The notes beneath the pieces are model-generated. The model worked only from the letters and a program-made list of their open reading frames with translations. It was not told the DNA's origin and did no database searches. 50,634 bases of DNA, taken from positions 1 through 50,634 of IMG/VR virus record IMGVR_UViG_3300031857_000292, one strand, 5' to 3'. The DNA comes from a virus. Below, one piece after another: positions 35,801-44,895 of this stretch (the stretch's first letter is position 1; each line of letters opens with the position of its first letter). Position numbers and translations under genes: made by a program.

Positions 35801-38800
35801 ACTTGCTGTCCAAATATAAACTTACCCGGATTGGCTACGCTGAGGCTATTGCTAGGCAAATAGTCATATGTATAAACTGCACCTGCCTGTACCAATGAAC
35901 GAGTAACATAAGAACCATTGACCAAGACCATAACCACTGAGCTAAAGAATATGGTAGAGTTACCATCAAACGTTGTTCCTGGTTTTTCTGTTGTGGTATT
36001 ATAATCAAACACCATAACTGAATATAGTGTGCCCTTTGGTGATCCAACCACAAGATTAAGTGCAGTGTCATTTACAGCCACTGAGTAACCAAATTGACCA
36101 AACTCTACTGGTCGTGGGCTTGCAATAGTTTGTGTGTATTCAAAAGTTACAAATCCAAGTGCAGAAAACACTGAGCCAACTGAACCCGGTGCCACTTGTA
36201 ATTTGTTGCCGTCTGGTGCAGCAGCAGTGTTGGTCACAAAAATAGTCAGGTAGCCTGTTGAGGAAACTACTGCGGTAGCATTAGGAGCACCCGAATTGGT
36301 GCCTGCTTCTCCACCATTTATTGCAGCAGCAAGGCCTGCAATATTATTGTTTGGACTAGCTGGTACTGCAATGTCAACATTGTTTACTCGTAATGTTTGC
36401 CCAGCAGTCAGACTAGGATTGGCAATAGTAGAAGTAATTGTACCATAACTTCTGGCTTGGTTTACACTGCGCTCAACCACACCACCTTTCCAAACAATAC
36501 TAGAATCTTGCGGCGCACCCACATACAAACTACAGTTGTATGGACACAAATCCAAACTTTGGCCGTAGTTTGTGAATTCGGCTACTGTGTTCTCTGTGAT
36601 CAATTGCTGTTGCACAAACTGATTGATTTCAATTTCAATTACGTCGCCTACAAACAAATCTTTGTTGATGGTGATGTTATTGCCTGAAACTGAGAATGTG
36701 TTATCAGCGCCAACAATACTGTCAGTTTGATTGGTTAAAAATACATTATTAACTAGAACACTAATTGGTGCTGCCACAGTTCCTAACACAGTATACGTGT
36801 TTGAACTATCGTCCTGACGAATGAACTTTTGTACATTTCTGTCAATCACATACACTGAACCTGCTTCAGTCAATGTGTTAACTGTGGCGTTAGGACAGCC
36901 AATTATAACTTGACGTCCATCTGTAGAACACTGAACGCTTGCACCAAATCTTGCACCAGCAGCAACTGCCACTGTTGGTGTAATGGTGCCAGCCAGTTGA
37001 TAATAAAACTGCGATGTCACTATAATATCATTACTTGGGGCACTGGCAAATGTCAGTGTGGTGCCAGAGTAGGTGTAATCAATGTTAGGACGTTGTAATA
37101 CACTATCTACACTGACTGAGAATGAATAAATGTTGTTTGCTGTGGCTGTAAACAACCATGGTGACAATGAATATGTAGTACCACTTGGACTAAATGTTTT
37201 GACATATTTTCTTGAAATTGTAATAACATCACCAGCAGCAGGCATTGCAGTAAATGTCACAGTGGTAAAACCAGCGTCTACAGTGTAATCTGTTGTGAGC
37301 GTCAATACTGCATTGTTTTTAAGCACAGCAATTTGATTGGCATTGTTTATTTGTATAGTATCGCTGATGTCAGCAGTATTGCTAGTGCCGTTGGCAATGT
37401 ATTGTAAAACTTGATCTTGCCATTGCACTTGTCCGTATGCATACACTGTGTTCAGTCCAGGTGCACCAACGTACAACCAGCGTTCGTCAAGACTCATAGC
37501 CACACTATAACCAAATTCACCAGCACCTGGGGTGGTGGTTGGTGTTGTTCCAGGTAATGTCAACAACTGTGGTTGAGACCAAGGACTGGTGTTGGCTGCC
37601 CCAGCTGTGGGGTCACGCCATAATACTACAGCGTATCCGTTGTTGACAGGTGATCCTGCAGGTGCTGGTCCCAAGCTGGCGCTTGCTCCGCCAACAGCAA
37701 ATGTTTGATTGCCAGCATCTACAGCATTGCCATACCCGCGCAGGCCTGTTGTGCTTAATGTAAGAACAGTGTCTTGTCCGCCAATGGGACTGATTGGCAC
37801 ATACTGGTCGCCGGCATTTCTTACATACAAATAGATACCGCCCTTGGCAGTACCCAATCCAAACCCATAACGCGGACTACCAACAAACAATGCTGCTCGA
37901 TTTGTGGCTTGTGCTACAGATGCTCCGTATTGTTCTGTGGCATCAAGCAACACTGGCGCTAACACTGCTCGGTCAGTAAAAGGATTTTGTTTTTCTAATA
38001 CTTCCCATAATCCGTCACCGTTATCATCAACCCAAACTTTTGCGCCGGGTAAAAATTGTTGTGCGTAAGGCAAATCTATCACGTTGCTGGCCTGGTCTAC
38101 ACGCATGGTTTCTAGGGTAAACCCAATGCCTGTGCCGTCAACCACAGTGCGATCACCTGCAAGATCCAATGCAATGTTCACAGTGGTCAAATTGGGAACA
38201 CTTAATACGGTGTAAACACCATTGACTTCTGTATCAAAAAATCTTATGATCAATCGATTGCCAGTTATCAATCCATGTTGTTTGCTGAATATAACTCTGC
38301 TGGTTCCATTAAGATTGTCACAAACGTGTTGTATAGTTCCTGGCACAGCTTCTGCACGATAAATGTTCCAGTCATAGTTGTTTACTTTGGCAACCCAGAT
38401 GCTGGTTCCAACTATAATAGAATTGATGTTGGCATTGAGATTTGCAGGATCATCTAAATCAAAAACTGTGATATCAACGTCATCAATATTAACATATCCT
38501 GCACTAGGCAAAGATATATCTGTTGGCAATGTGGTTGTGGTTGGTAAAAGTGCAGGAGTGGTCAACGGGAAACTACTTTTCCATACATCGCTAAGGAAAA
38601 TTTGTTGATCAGCAGTGCTTGTTTCGTTTGGCACCACAACCTGTACCAAGCTAGGATTGCTTGATAACAATGCACGATTCAGTCTCAAATCAAAGAAACT
38701 GCGATTGGCGTTTGCACCATATACCCCACGTTGTATTGCCCAGTTTTCAAAAATTTTGTATTCGGCAACTTCTTTGTTGAACTTAGCTTGCCCAAACAAG

Positions 38801-41800
38801 TCAACACTATTTTTAGTTCCTTTGGTTCCAAGGAATTCTCTATAAATGTTAAGCTGACTAACATCATCAAGATTTAGTGCAGCCATATACTGTCTAGGTC
38901 TAAATCCTATCAAGCCATAACTTAACAAATCATTGTCACTGACTAAATTTGCCGAGTTGATGTCATAACTGTTGCTGAGTTGGTCAGCTTTGTTTGCAAG
39001 ATTGGCCAATAATCCTTGTTCAATAACTGTGTAATCGCTTTGATTCCAGTCATTGTAATTGAACTTGGTGCTGGGTTGTACAATTGTGGCAGCACTCCAG
39101 TATGCACCTTTGTATGTTACTATTTCACCTTTGGCATAAGTTTTTAAACCAGTCCATGCAGGAATGTTGTTTTGATTTAATATAAATCCCTGCGCATCAA
39201 CACTGCCGTTCCATTCTGTAGAAGTAGTGCCAGCAATATACAATCTGCTTTGTCTAGCGCCTGTTATAGGTTCAAAAATTAAGTCGCCAAACAAACTGGC
39301 GTTATCCAACACAATCATACTTTCGAAGCTGGTATAACGCATGTCAATAAAACTCAAACTTTGATTGTTCAAAGGTTGGATAGTAAAGTTGTTGTCAACT
39401 CGCACAATATTGAGATCACGTGTGGGGAAATCTTTACGATTCTGGTCTAATATTACATGTTCCGCAGTTTGTGATGTTATGTTGTCTACTACTGCTTGTT
39501 CCTTGAACACAGACAGTCCTATAGCCAACGGATTCAAATTGATTAAGCTGCCATTGCCCCAGCCTTGTTGACTCCAGTATATGAACTCGTACACCATTTG
39601 TGACCAGGTCATCAAGTAACCATTGGTCTGATTGGTAAATTCAAAGCCTTGTGATTCTAAAAACTTTCCATAACTCAACAAGAAATTGGCTACAGCACTT
39701 TCAGTTGTGAATACAAACCCATAGGGAATTTGAGTGACAGTGTCTGTGTAATTGGCAGGTACTTGTATAGTTTTACTGGCCACACTGTATGTTTCAAATT
39801 GTCCAACTGGAATACTGGTGAATGTGTTAAAATATGGTCTTGCAGTGCTGTAGCCAAATACTGCGTAGCCACCATCCACAACTTGAATCACCACAGAACT
39901 GTAAATTAATCTGTCAAATGGTTGATTTTTGTATACCAACAGTTGATAGCTTTCTGGAGGAATCTGCAACGAGGCGTTGGTTGATCTAGGACTAGATTTT
40001 TCAGTGTAAATTTTCAAGTACTGTTTGTCTGAGAATGAAGCCATTCTGTAACACAAACGTACATCTAAATTTTGCAAATCTGTTTCTAATGCCACAGTGC
40101 TGTCAGTACCTGTGAGGCGATTGTAATCCACAATCCAGTTGATGTAACTGGCTTTGCTGGTACCGTCACCATACACTTGCACGCCGTTGGCGTCTAATCT
40201 GTAACGACCATTATAAAGATACTGATCAAATTCTGTGCTATACTTGTACAAGTCTCTGTCAGCAAACAATGCAAAGAATTTTGCTGGACGAGTAAGCGCC
40301 AGCAACCGCATGGCTGCAAATGGGTAATCGCTTGAATTCCACCACGAAGCTTCTACCGGACCGCCATCACCGGGTGCCCAGCTTTTCTGCCACGTTTGTG
40401 GATTGTATCTACCTACAACTGATTCCAATGGCGCTAACAGATTGCCTGCACTGTCAGTTGGTAGCACAGATAGCAAGCCAGGTCTTGCATAAGCTGGTAG
40501 TGTGTATGCGCCAACCGGATCTCTCACAAGCCCTAGTTCCAAATCATCCCACAAGTTCATGTTGTCAGATGTATAAGGTGCCGGGCCGTATGTTATTTCC
40601 CACCAGTCGGGTTGAACTGAAAACCCAATCATCTCCCAAGGAGTTAGTTCTGGTTGTTGGGTATCGTAAAAATAACGATAGATACCACGCCAGGCACCCA
40701 ACAAATTTTCATTGTTAAGTTTGTTAGTTGAAGAACTATAATTGTAGGTAAATGGATTACCAGCATTGTAATTTTGCGTGGTGTAATCCAACTTGTTCCA
40801 GCCTACATAAGTCAAGAAACTAGTTTCTAATATGGTATTGATCTCAGCATAGCTATAACCAGTATCTCTAAACTGTCCTGGCAACACATCCACAACATCC
40901 AGTGGCACAGGATTGTTATCTAACTTGATATTGTTATAAATTCTAGTTTCAAATTCTAACAACACTTCGTCACGTATATCACCAAAGATAGGTGTCTGAC
41001 TGCCATCATGTCCTAGTATAACCAGTTGTTCACCTGCGCTGGTCTTGACTGTCAAAATTTCTGGTCGCCATGCAGGATACAATCCCATTTTGCTTGGAGT
41101 ATTAGGCACATAGGTGCCATAGGTAGCACTGTATTCTTGAATGGTAATTGTATCACCAATGGCCAGTGTAATCAAAATCTCAATTCGTGGACCATCTGTG
41201 GCAACTGTGTATTCTAAATCTCTAGTTAAGATTTGGTCATTTACATACACATTCATGCCAAGGTAGTTGGCTGATGTGTAGTTGTAAACTTGTACAGTGT
41301 CAAACACCTGCCTGGTAATATAGCTCACAGTGTAAGTTGTTGTGGTGAATACTGCGGTAGCAGGCAGCATGTCACTCCAATAGAATGGATTATTTTCTGT
41401 TCGTCCTAGTGTGATTTCAGCTATCACAGTATCAAGTACTTGTGATGTAGTTTCGTATTGAATGGTCTGTCTGGTCACTGCTTCTAGCAGTTGATTTTTG
41501 TACTTTTGATATTCTCTGCTGTTGTATTCTATTGCACCAAAAATATTGTACTGCTGAGATCTCATAAAGTATCCAGCTAGGGTCAATGGAGAACTTTGTT
41601 GTAAAATCAGTTGACCGTAAGGAATAACATTACCAAGGTCTCTAGTGTTATTTGCACCATTAATTGATCCTGAGAATGTAGTTAAATTTTGACAAATGCT
41701 GTCATAGTGAGTGCGCAATGTACCTAATGTAAAACTTGGGCTGTTGGCATTCAATGGATTGTTATTGAGATTTAACGGAACTTGATAAAAAGCCACTTGG

Positions 41801-44800
41801 CTGATTTGGTCACTAAGCACTTCAACTTCAATTACATCTCCCACAACGTGTGCAGTATGTAATGTAATAGTTGTGGTATTGGCAGTAGTGGCCACTGTGT
41901 ATGTGCCTGGATCTTGGAAGATAGATCCCACAAACACTGTTACGCTAGGCACAGTTGTCACAATGTTTGACTGAACAGCAACATCCAATTGTAATGGTTG
42001 TAAATTATAAACAAATTTAAACTGCTGTCTCATTAGTGTAGGCACTACTGCTGTTTGCCAACCAATCAATCGTTCAAACACAGTTCTTGATGCATATTCA
42101 TAAACAAATCCTGAACTAATTGGTGCTGTGGTGCTAACATTGTCAATCACATACACAAATGAATCTGAGTATAAATTATTATCAAATACAATGTCTCCTA
42201 CATTGGTCAATGAAAGATATTTGAGCACTAGTTGTAGCACTGGATCAGCAGGTCCTGAGCCTGTGGCATAACTAAACAATTTTGTGCCTGTAAATGTTGA
42301 ACTAGGATATGTAGTTCTGTTGGCCAAACTCACTCCGTCAGCATCAAATATGTCAAACAGTGGTGCCTGTTGTACAGCAGTTTTTTGTTGTGCTTCTAAC
42401 CAATTTACACCATCATACCAGTAGGTAACGCCAACTTGCGAACCACTAATGCATGTGGTAGTTTGATCAACAAGTATTTCTCCATCTGATGCTTCTACCA
42501 AATTAATAATAGGTTGTGTAATCAATGGTGCCACAGTATCTGGTACAATAAAATTTACCACGTAAATTTTGCTTCGTACATTCTGATCTTCGTCAGCAGC
42601 AAATATCACACGACTGCCATTGACAAATGTGTAATCATTCACTGAATATCCAGTGCTGCCTTCAATGTTACTGAATGCATCAGTTTCAGTAAAATCAATT
42701 ACGTTCACTGGTTGCTTGGCATCTGTGCCCATGTTATACAATCTGATGCCACCACGGAATTGTATAATTGGCCGCTTGCCTTTACGGTCATTGTCTATTA
42801 CCACAGGCGTGTCATTGTAAGCACCTGTAGCATTGAGCACATCAATGTGGAACCATCGATTGCTACGACTCCATGCATTTAGATCTGGACTGTCTCGGTT
42901 GATTGTGAGATAATCAACATTGTAGGCAGACGCATACTCTTCAGGAGTGATATAATTTGTTACTGGCAATAGTTCAATTGCTGTGCCTACACCACTAACA
43001 TAGTATTGCGGATTTTGACTGGTAGTTGCAACCATACTACCATTGGCCGAGGTCAACGTCACTGCTGTGCCATCTTTGGTTGTGCTTACTTTAAATTGAC
43101 TGCTGCTAAACACTGTTTGAACGTAATAGGTAACACCAGTGTTTACTCCGCCGAATGCTGTGCCATTAAAAATAATTTCCTGACCTACTGCCATGCCTGC
43201 TGTGGATTCAGTGGTAATGAGATTGATACCTGCTGCGGTGTTTGTGCAAATAAATGCAGCAGACCCAGTGGCGTAGCTGGCAGGTGATACATTACCTAAA
43301 AATTGAACTTTTAATCCATTGGTAAATGTAACACCATTTGGACTGGTGTAGTTGGTTTTTCCTAACACATCTTCGATGTATATTGTACTGCTATTGTCTT
43401 GTTCAATTAGACGGATGGTGCCAAAAATTTCTGGGTCGGTGCCATCTTGGTAATACAATGTATCCAACTTGGCTGTAAGCTGAGGCATTTCAACAATATA
43501 TCCAGTTTGGTTTTTGTACCACTGTGTGCTGGAATATTCAGTGCCATATCGTATGGTCCATTTTTCTAAATTAGCTATATTTTGAATGCTGCCTAATGAT
43601 AGATAGGTAAAGGCACCCACAACAACATAACTTATACGCCATATGCTATAATAATTAGTAGAAGGATCACCCACACTGTTTGCAAATACCAATGTTCGTG
43701 TGTTGAGATCAGTGATGCCATCAATGCCACCATAGGTAGCTATAAATTGATCTAGTCTGGCTCCGTCGATATTATTGAAAAACAAATCAGTAACAAGATC
43801 AACCGACCCAATGCTAACAAGATTGTAGAAAAAGTCTTGAGCTGTTTTTTGTGGTACGTTAAAATTAAGTGTGCCAAGATCAATACCATTGTTGGTAACA
43901 CCGTAGATGGATCTAGAAGTTACGTTTGGAGTAGTAGGATCTAATCCATTGATTCCGGGTGCTGTCTGAATCCAAAATCCTGGACCGTCACCAGGTTGGG
44001 CATCAATCACACTGATGGTACCTCTCATGAGACTTTGAGTCTGACAAGAATAATATAGTGTATTAGGTGCGTCTTGGGGTACAGTAAAAGTCACTGTGCC
44101 TACTACTGATCCATTACGTGTGACACCTGAGTTATACTGATCACCTGTGCCTGTTGTAGGTGCAGTTTTGATCCAGAACGGAAAGTCGCCTTGCACAAAC
44201 AGGTTAAAAGTGTATGTGTTACCACGAATTAAAACAATTGGTGCATTGGGTTCGTTGTCAATGTTAAAGCTGGTAACATTAGTGCGTGTTACTTTGTAAT
44301 TAACAGTTTCTTTGTTGTTTTGCGATACTTGAAAAGTGTAGTTGCCGCCACGAACTAAATTTATAGTAGGGTTGTTACCAGTTAATCCTGAAAATGTGTA
44401 AACTCCATCAGCTCTGTCTACAACAAAATTTTGGCTCAACGCCACACCCGGTGATTGCACAGTAACTACATCAGGGCCATCTGGCACCCAGTAATACTGA
44501 CTAAAGTTTACAAACGTGTCAAAATCCATAAACGGATCAAGACTATAATAATCACTAGTATACAGTCGACTGGGTTGTGTTGATGGACTACCTTGATATA
44601 CCAGTGTATCAGTTATGCCTGGATACGTAATAGCATCTATTATTTTGTTATTGTCTGCAGGATCAACACTAATCACACCTGGCTCAAGTTGATAGTCAGC
44701 GCGAGTTTTGTCGGGCTCAATCACATACTTGTCGTTGGGATTTACACCTGGGCCAACTGTGCGGCCAATATAACCTTGAGTCTTTTTAAACTTTGGCTCT

Positions 44801-44895
44801 TGAATCAACTGATCCAAAGTAGCAGCCAAAAATTGCTTGTTGGCGTCCGTCTGAAAAATCTCAGGAAGAAAATCTACACTGCGTACTCGTGCCAT
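29827..44895 (-). CDS. Giant virion structural protein (5022 aa), gp7-position baseplate/tail protein
   Basis: An uninterrupted 15-kb frame with GGAG 8 nt before the ATG and a TAATG junction with gp6. The N-terminus VRSVDFLPEIFQTDANKQFL resembles giant tail proteins of marine T4-like phages. Residues about 190-370 hold two cupredoxin-like units (FPFWIKTAP, then FTVPQDAPNTLYYSC; FWIQTAPG, then FNVPQKTAQDFFY). Residues 2320-3085 look like a seven-bladed FG-GAP beta-propeller. Many modules of the type VxVNNxxxxxxxDYTV then GDVIxIxxY occur throughout. The C-terminus WYAPGNGTPSNGEALQITD and AARFLRGL is one I recall from phage tail proteins. Genomic order gp25, gp6, this gene matches the gp7 slot, but homology to T4 gp7 is not shown. 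A long, multi-domain tail or baseplate component exposed at the virion surface is the best reading. Confidence 0.85.
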   Translation of the reverse strand: MARVRSVDFLPEIFQTDANKQFLAATLDQLIQEPKFKKTQGYIGRTVGPGVNPNDKYVIEPDKTRADYQLEPGVISVDPADNNKIIDAITYPGITDTLVYQGSPSTQPSRLYTSDYYSLDPFMDFDTFVNFSQYYWVPDGPDVVTVQSPGVALSQNFVVDRADGVYTFSGLTGNNPTINLVRGGNYTFQVSQNNKETVNYKVTRTNVTSFNIDNEPNAPIVLIRGNTYTFNLFVQGDFPFWIKTAPTTGTGDQYNSGVTRNGSVVGTVTFTVPQDAPNTLYYSCQTQSLMRGTISVIDAQPGDGPGFWIQTAPGINGLDPTTPNVTSRSIYGVTNNGIDLGTLNFNVPQKTAQDFFYNLVSIGSVDLVTDLFFNNIDGARLDQFIATYGGIDGITDLNTRTLVFANSVGDPSTNYYSIWRISYVVVGAFTYLSLGSIQNIANLEKWTIRYGTEYSSTQWYKNQTGYIVEMPQLTAKLDTLYYQDGTDPEIFGTIRLIEQDNSSTIYIEDVLGKTNYTSPNGVTFTNGLKVQFLGNVSPASYATGSAAFICTNTAAGINLITTESTAGMAVGQEIIFNGTAFGGVNTGVTYYVQTVFSSSQFKVSTTKDGTAVTLTSANGSMVATTSQNPQYYVSGVGTAIELLPVTNYITPEEYASAYNVDYLTINRDSPDLNAWSRSNRWFHIDVLNATGAYNDTPVVIDNDRKGKRPIIQFRGGIRLYNMGTDAKQPVNVIDFTETDAFSNIEGSTGYSVNDYTFVNGSRVIFAADEDQNVRSKIYVVNFIVPDTVAPLITQPIINLVEASDGEILVDQTTTCISGSQVGVTYWYDGVNWLEAQQKTAVQQAPLFDIFDADGVSLANRTTYPSSTFTGTKLFSYATGSGPADPVLQLVLKYLSLTNVGDIVFDNNLYSDSFVYVIDNVSTTAPISSGFVYEYASRTVFERLIGWQTAVVPTLMRQQFKFVYNLQPLQLDVAVQSNIVTTVPSVTVFVGSIFQDPGTYTVATTANTTTITLHTAHVVGDVIEVEVLSDQISQVAFYQVPLNLNNNPLNANSPSFTLGTLRTHYDSICQNLTTFSGSINGANNTRDLGNVIPYGQLILQQSSPLTLAGYFMRSQQYNIFGAIEYNSREYQKYKNQLLEAVTRQTIQYETTSQVLDTVIAEITLGRTENNPFYWSDMLPATAVFTTTTYTVSYITRQVFDTVQVYNYTSANYLGMNVYVNDQILTRDLEYTVATDGPRIEILITLAIGDTITIQEYSATYGTYVPNTPSKMGLYPAWRPEILTVKTSAGEQLVILGHDGSQTPIFGDIRDEVLLEFETRIYNNIKLDNNPVPLDVVDVLPGQFRDTGYSYAEINTILETSFLTYVGWNKLDYTTQNYNAGNPFTYNYSSSTNKLNNENLLGAWRGIYRYFYDTQQPELTPWEMIGFSVQPDWWEITYGPAPYTSDNMNLWDDLELGLVRDPVGAYTLPAYARPGLLSVLPTDSAGNLLAPLESVVGRYNPQTWQKSWAPGDGGPVEASWWNSSDYPFAAMRLLALTRPAKFFALFADRDLYKYSTEFDQYLYNGRYRLDANGVQVYGDGTSKASYINWIVDYNRLTGTDSTVALETDLQNLDVRLCYRMASFSDKQYLKIYTEKSSPRSTNASLQIPPESYQLLVYKNQPFDRLIYSSVVIQVVDGGYAVFGYSTARPYFNTFTSIPVGQFETYSVASKTIQVPANYTDTVTQIPYGFVFTTESAVANFLLSYGKFLESQGFEFTNQTNGYLMTWSQMVYEFIYWSQQGWGNGSLINLNPLAIGLSVFKEQAVVDNITSQTAEHVILDQNRKDFPTRDLNIVRVDNNFTIQPLNNQSLSFIDMRYTSFESMIVLDNASLFGDLIFEPITGARQSRLYIAGTTSTEWNGSVDAQGFILNQNNIPAWTGLKTYAKGEIVTYKGAYWSAATIVQPSTKFNYNDWNQSDYTVIEQGLLANLANKADQLSNSYDINSANLVSDNDLLSYGLIGFRPRQYMAALNLDDVSQLNIYREFLGTKGTKNSVDLFGQAKFNKEVAEYKIFENWAIQRGVYGANANRSFFDLRLNRALLSSNPSLVQVVVPNETSTADQQIFLSDVWKSSFPLTTPALLPTTTTLPTDISLPSAGYVNIDDVDITVFDLDDPANLNANINSIIVGTSIWVAKVNNYDWNIYRAEAVPGTIQHVCDNLNGTSRVIFSKQHGLITGNRLIIRFFDTEVNGVYTVLSVPNLTTVNIALDLAGDRTVVDGTGIGFTLETMRVDQASNVIDLPYAQQFLPGAKVWVDDNGDGLWEVLEKQNPFTDRAVLAPVLLDATEQYGASVAQATNRAALFVGSPRYGFGLGTAKGGIYLYVRNAGDQYVPISPIGGQDTVLTLSTTGLRGYGNAVDAGNQTFAVGGASASLGPAPAGSPVNNGYAVVLWRDPTAGAANTSPWSQPQLLTLPGTTPTTTPGAGEFGYSVAMSLDERWLYVGAPGLNTVYAYGQVQWQDQVLQYIANGTSNTADISDTIQINNANQIAVLKNNAVLTLTTDYTVDAGFTTVTFTAMPAAGDVITISRKYVKTFSPSGTTYSLSPWLFTATANNIYSFSVSVDSVLQRPNIDYTYSGTTLTFASAPSNDIIVTSQFYYQLAGTITPTVAVAAGARFGASVQCSTDGRQVIIGCPNATVNTLTEAGSVYVIDRNVQKFIRQDDSSNTYTVLGTVAAPISVLVNNVFLTNQTDSIVGADNTFSVSGNNITINKDLFVGDVIEIEINQFVQQQLITENTVAEFTNYGQSLDLCPYNCSLYVGAPQDSSIVWKGGVVERSVNQARSYGTITSTIANPSLTAGQTLRVNNVDIAVPASPNNNIAGLAAAINGGEAGTNSGAPNATAVVSSTGYLTIFVTNTAAAPDGNKLQVAPGSVGSVFSALGFVTFEYTQTIASPRPVEFGQFGYSVAVNDTALNLVVGSPKGTLYSVMVFDYNTTTEKPGTTFDGNSTIFFSSVVMVLVNGSYVTRSLVQAGAVYTYDYLPSNSLSVANPGKFIFGQQVETNGVNYLDQYGYAVSYNSGVLVATAPGEDFEDSTFSEYGAAYIFENPTQRLAWEPIAIQQPVVDIRLLTSVYMYDRISSAKSQFFDFFDPLQGKVLGAAQENIDFISAIDPAAYNVGPVNNRGDTWAATHVGEVWWDISTVRFINPNQDNPTYASRRWGQVFPGSTVDVYQWISSTVPPANYAGVGTPYSIISYVVSTRLNQSGTFVTEYYFWVRGITETASRAGKTLSVATVASYIQEPKASGISYIAPINSSTIAIYNAIEYILAADTIISVEFDQVLTEANVHTEYELIAQGQDDAFLSDNLYRKLQDSFCGVDTTGNKVPDPNLNYAQQYGVQFRPRQSMFVDRFLALKNYIQRANDVFALYPITEIRSFALLNSAEPEPSATSGEWNLRVANLEILGFQDIYAVPLGYKYLVVTNSLNRGLWTINEVQATNDPTVRELVLSRVQNYNTPQYWSYVNWYQPGYNSSSIIVAEVPNYATLETLSVAIGSSVKVTANAQGKFEIYLRTDTGWDRVGLEDGTIEISAEIYDYALGRFGFDVEVFDAQYFDQEPVIETRKIIQAINEELFVDELKIERNQSLTLMFNFILSELLAPEWLIKTSLIDVQHKVRDLVPYQNYIRDNQDFVSEYIQEVKPYHVQVREFNLTYDGIDSFQGSLTDFDLPAYYDTNLTIPQYVSPILLPYEHATAQAFNTLSDTAPNSTLWPEWPYSQWFDNYLLHVDSITVTNQGTGYTIAPTVLIVPAEGDTGSGAEATAVLNSSGNVVSITLINGGSGYRSTPTVAFDGGNGTGVAAYPQMDNGLVRSFRTVLKYDRYQYQTSVLTWSSDGTYENGTLVRYDDRVWQADSADGSSAVIGPVFNLEDWTLVDAATLSGVNRTMGFYVPGVNEFGLDLQLLVDGTSYPGVQVWGDYFLGSAPASPTLVCTATNATTNEITCVQTARLSLGDPIRFYGTVFGGIVAGTVYYVNAIVDATHFTVALAPDGLTFSLTSATGTMIADVPEPIDATYASSFTDMFLGLRPTDINVDGGEFIGPYEGHAPEELVNGSEYDTLDFRVYTRPGADWTGDGHGFAIGTFNYVYDGNALYWGTLVQNPVNIEVSNENTNSDLTPDVDYVVDWEAQTITAVPGGGIANGDVISVTAYEMGGGNQLYRGNYNGTEVNNSVVIPVNANEIYELVLFVNGTNVSGATWTSYANSVPWTYENSYAAQTVVEDNQLYYRALQSVPPGILLDDPLYWIEFVPTVQSTVRFPYPMANVKYATTTSLFGTYGYVYNNGTNGVGATLTNYNVFDDYTALTIDGVIPLVGDRILVKDETGIYTNDTTQSATFNGIYTVTRVGNSTIGWILTRATDFVDSLDIPSAITLVTSGSTNAATRWVCTSNPSISVGTTEIDWTRFIGTEAPYGPGDGISITVMGVEDPQYSWSTAVTQYRTATESDRLTNSINLDNSMQGTNVANLVVTVNGKRLQPPEGIEWTGDGTSSSFGLPQRGGGYPQSAINAYTDIQVWVDNVLQVQNYGAIVGNYYVTNYDGSNTPGRQVVFFTPPADGAQILISVSTIAQYTVVIGSPNRLLITPLLNLGDQIAITSWNDTSQQDPLTLVFVGPVVTGLTVIEPYDSTGYSFPDAANDTSGSFDFSIGVAIPTNDFNLGREGILANRLWVTLDGNRLYPGVDYAVQGQYLILGSGIIGSAQVLAVTEFTESVVPGAMAFRLFQDMRGVQTTFRITASTTTTVAQAVSAVADIIYVANVAALSEPNLTDGIFGVVTIDGERILYRERNLSTNSITGLQRGTAGTAATSHSVNAEVYDMGLGNRQPQEFQNYIVSDTSTGDGSTTIFYAPTIEFDLSDSSFEVNSIEVYVGGNRARVGYYAGQFVIGQTYTIASVGSTNWHAIGLPSDVYPLPGVVFTATGAGSGTGVAGTSLASNYYQVTDYNPLAIQFLTANDLPAPGAGVEVVILQRRGVTWYAPGNGTPSNGEALQITDTNAARFLRGL
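35640..37930 (-). repeat. Seven FG-GAP-like propeller blades in the giant protein
   Basis: Within the 5022-aa frame (residues about 2320-3085) seven segments share (F/Y)G-x-(S/A)-V then (L/I/V)(Y/F)VG(A/S)P. Examples are FGYSVAMSLDERWLYVGAPG, RFGASVQCSTDGRQVIIGCP, YGQSLDLCPYNCSLYVGAPQ, FGYSVAVNDTALNLVVGSPK and YGYAVSYNSGVLVATAPG. Blades four to seven are separated by beta-rich inserts. Counting is by eye. Confidence 0.7.
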
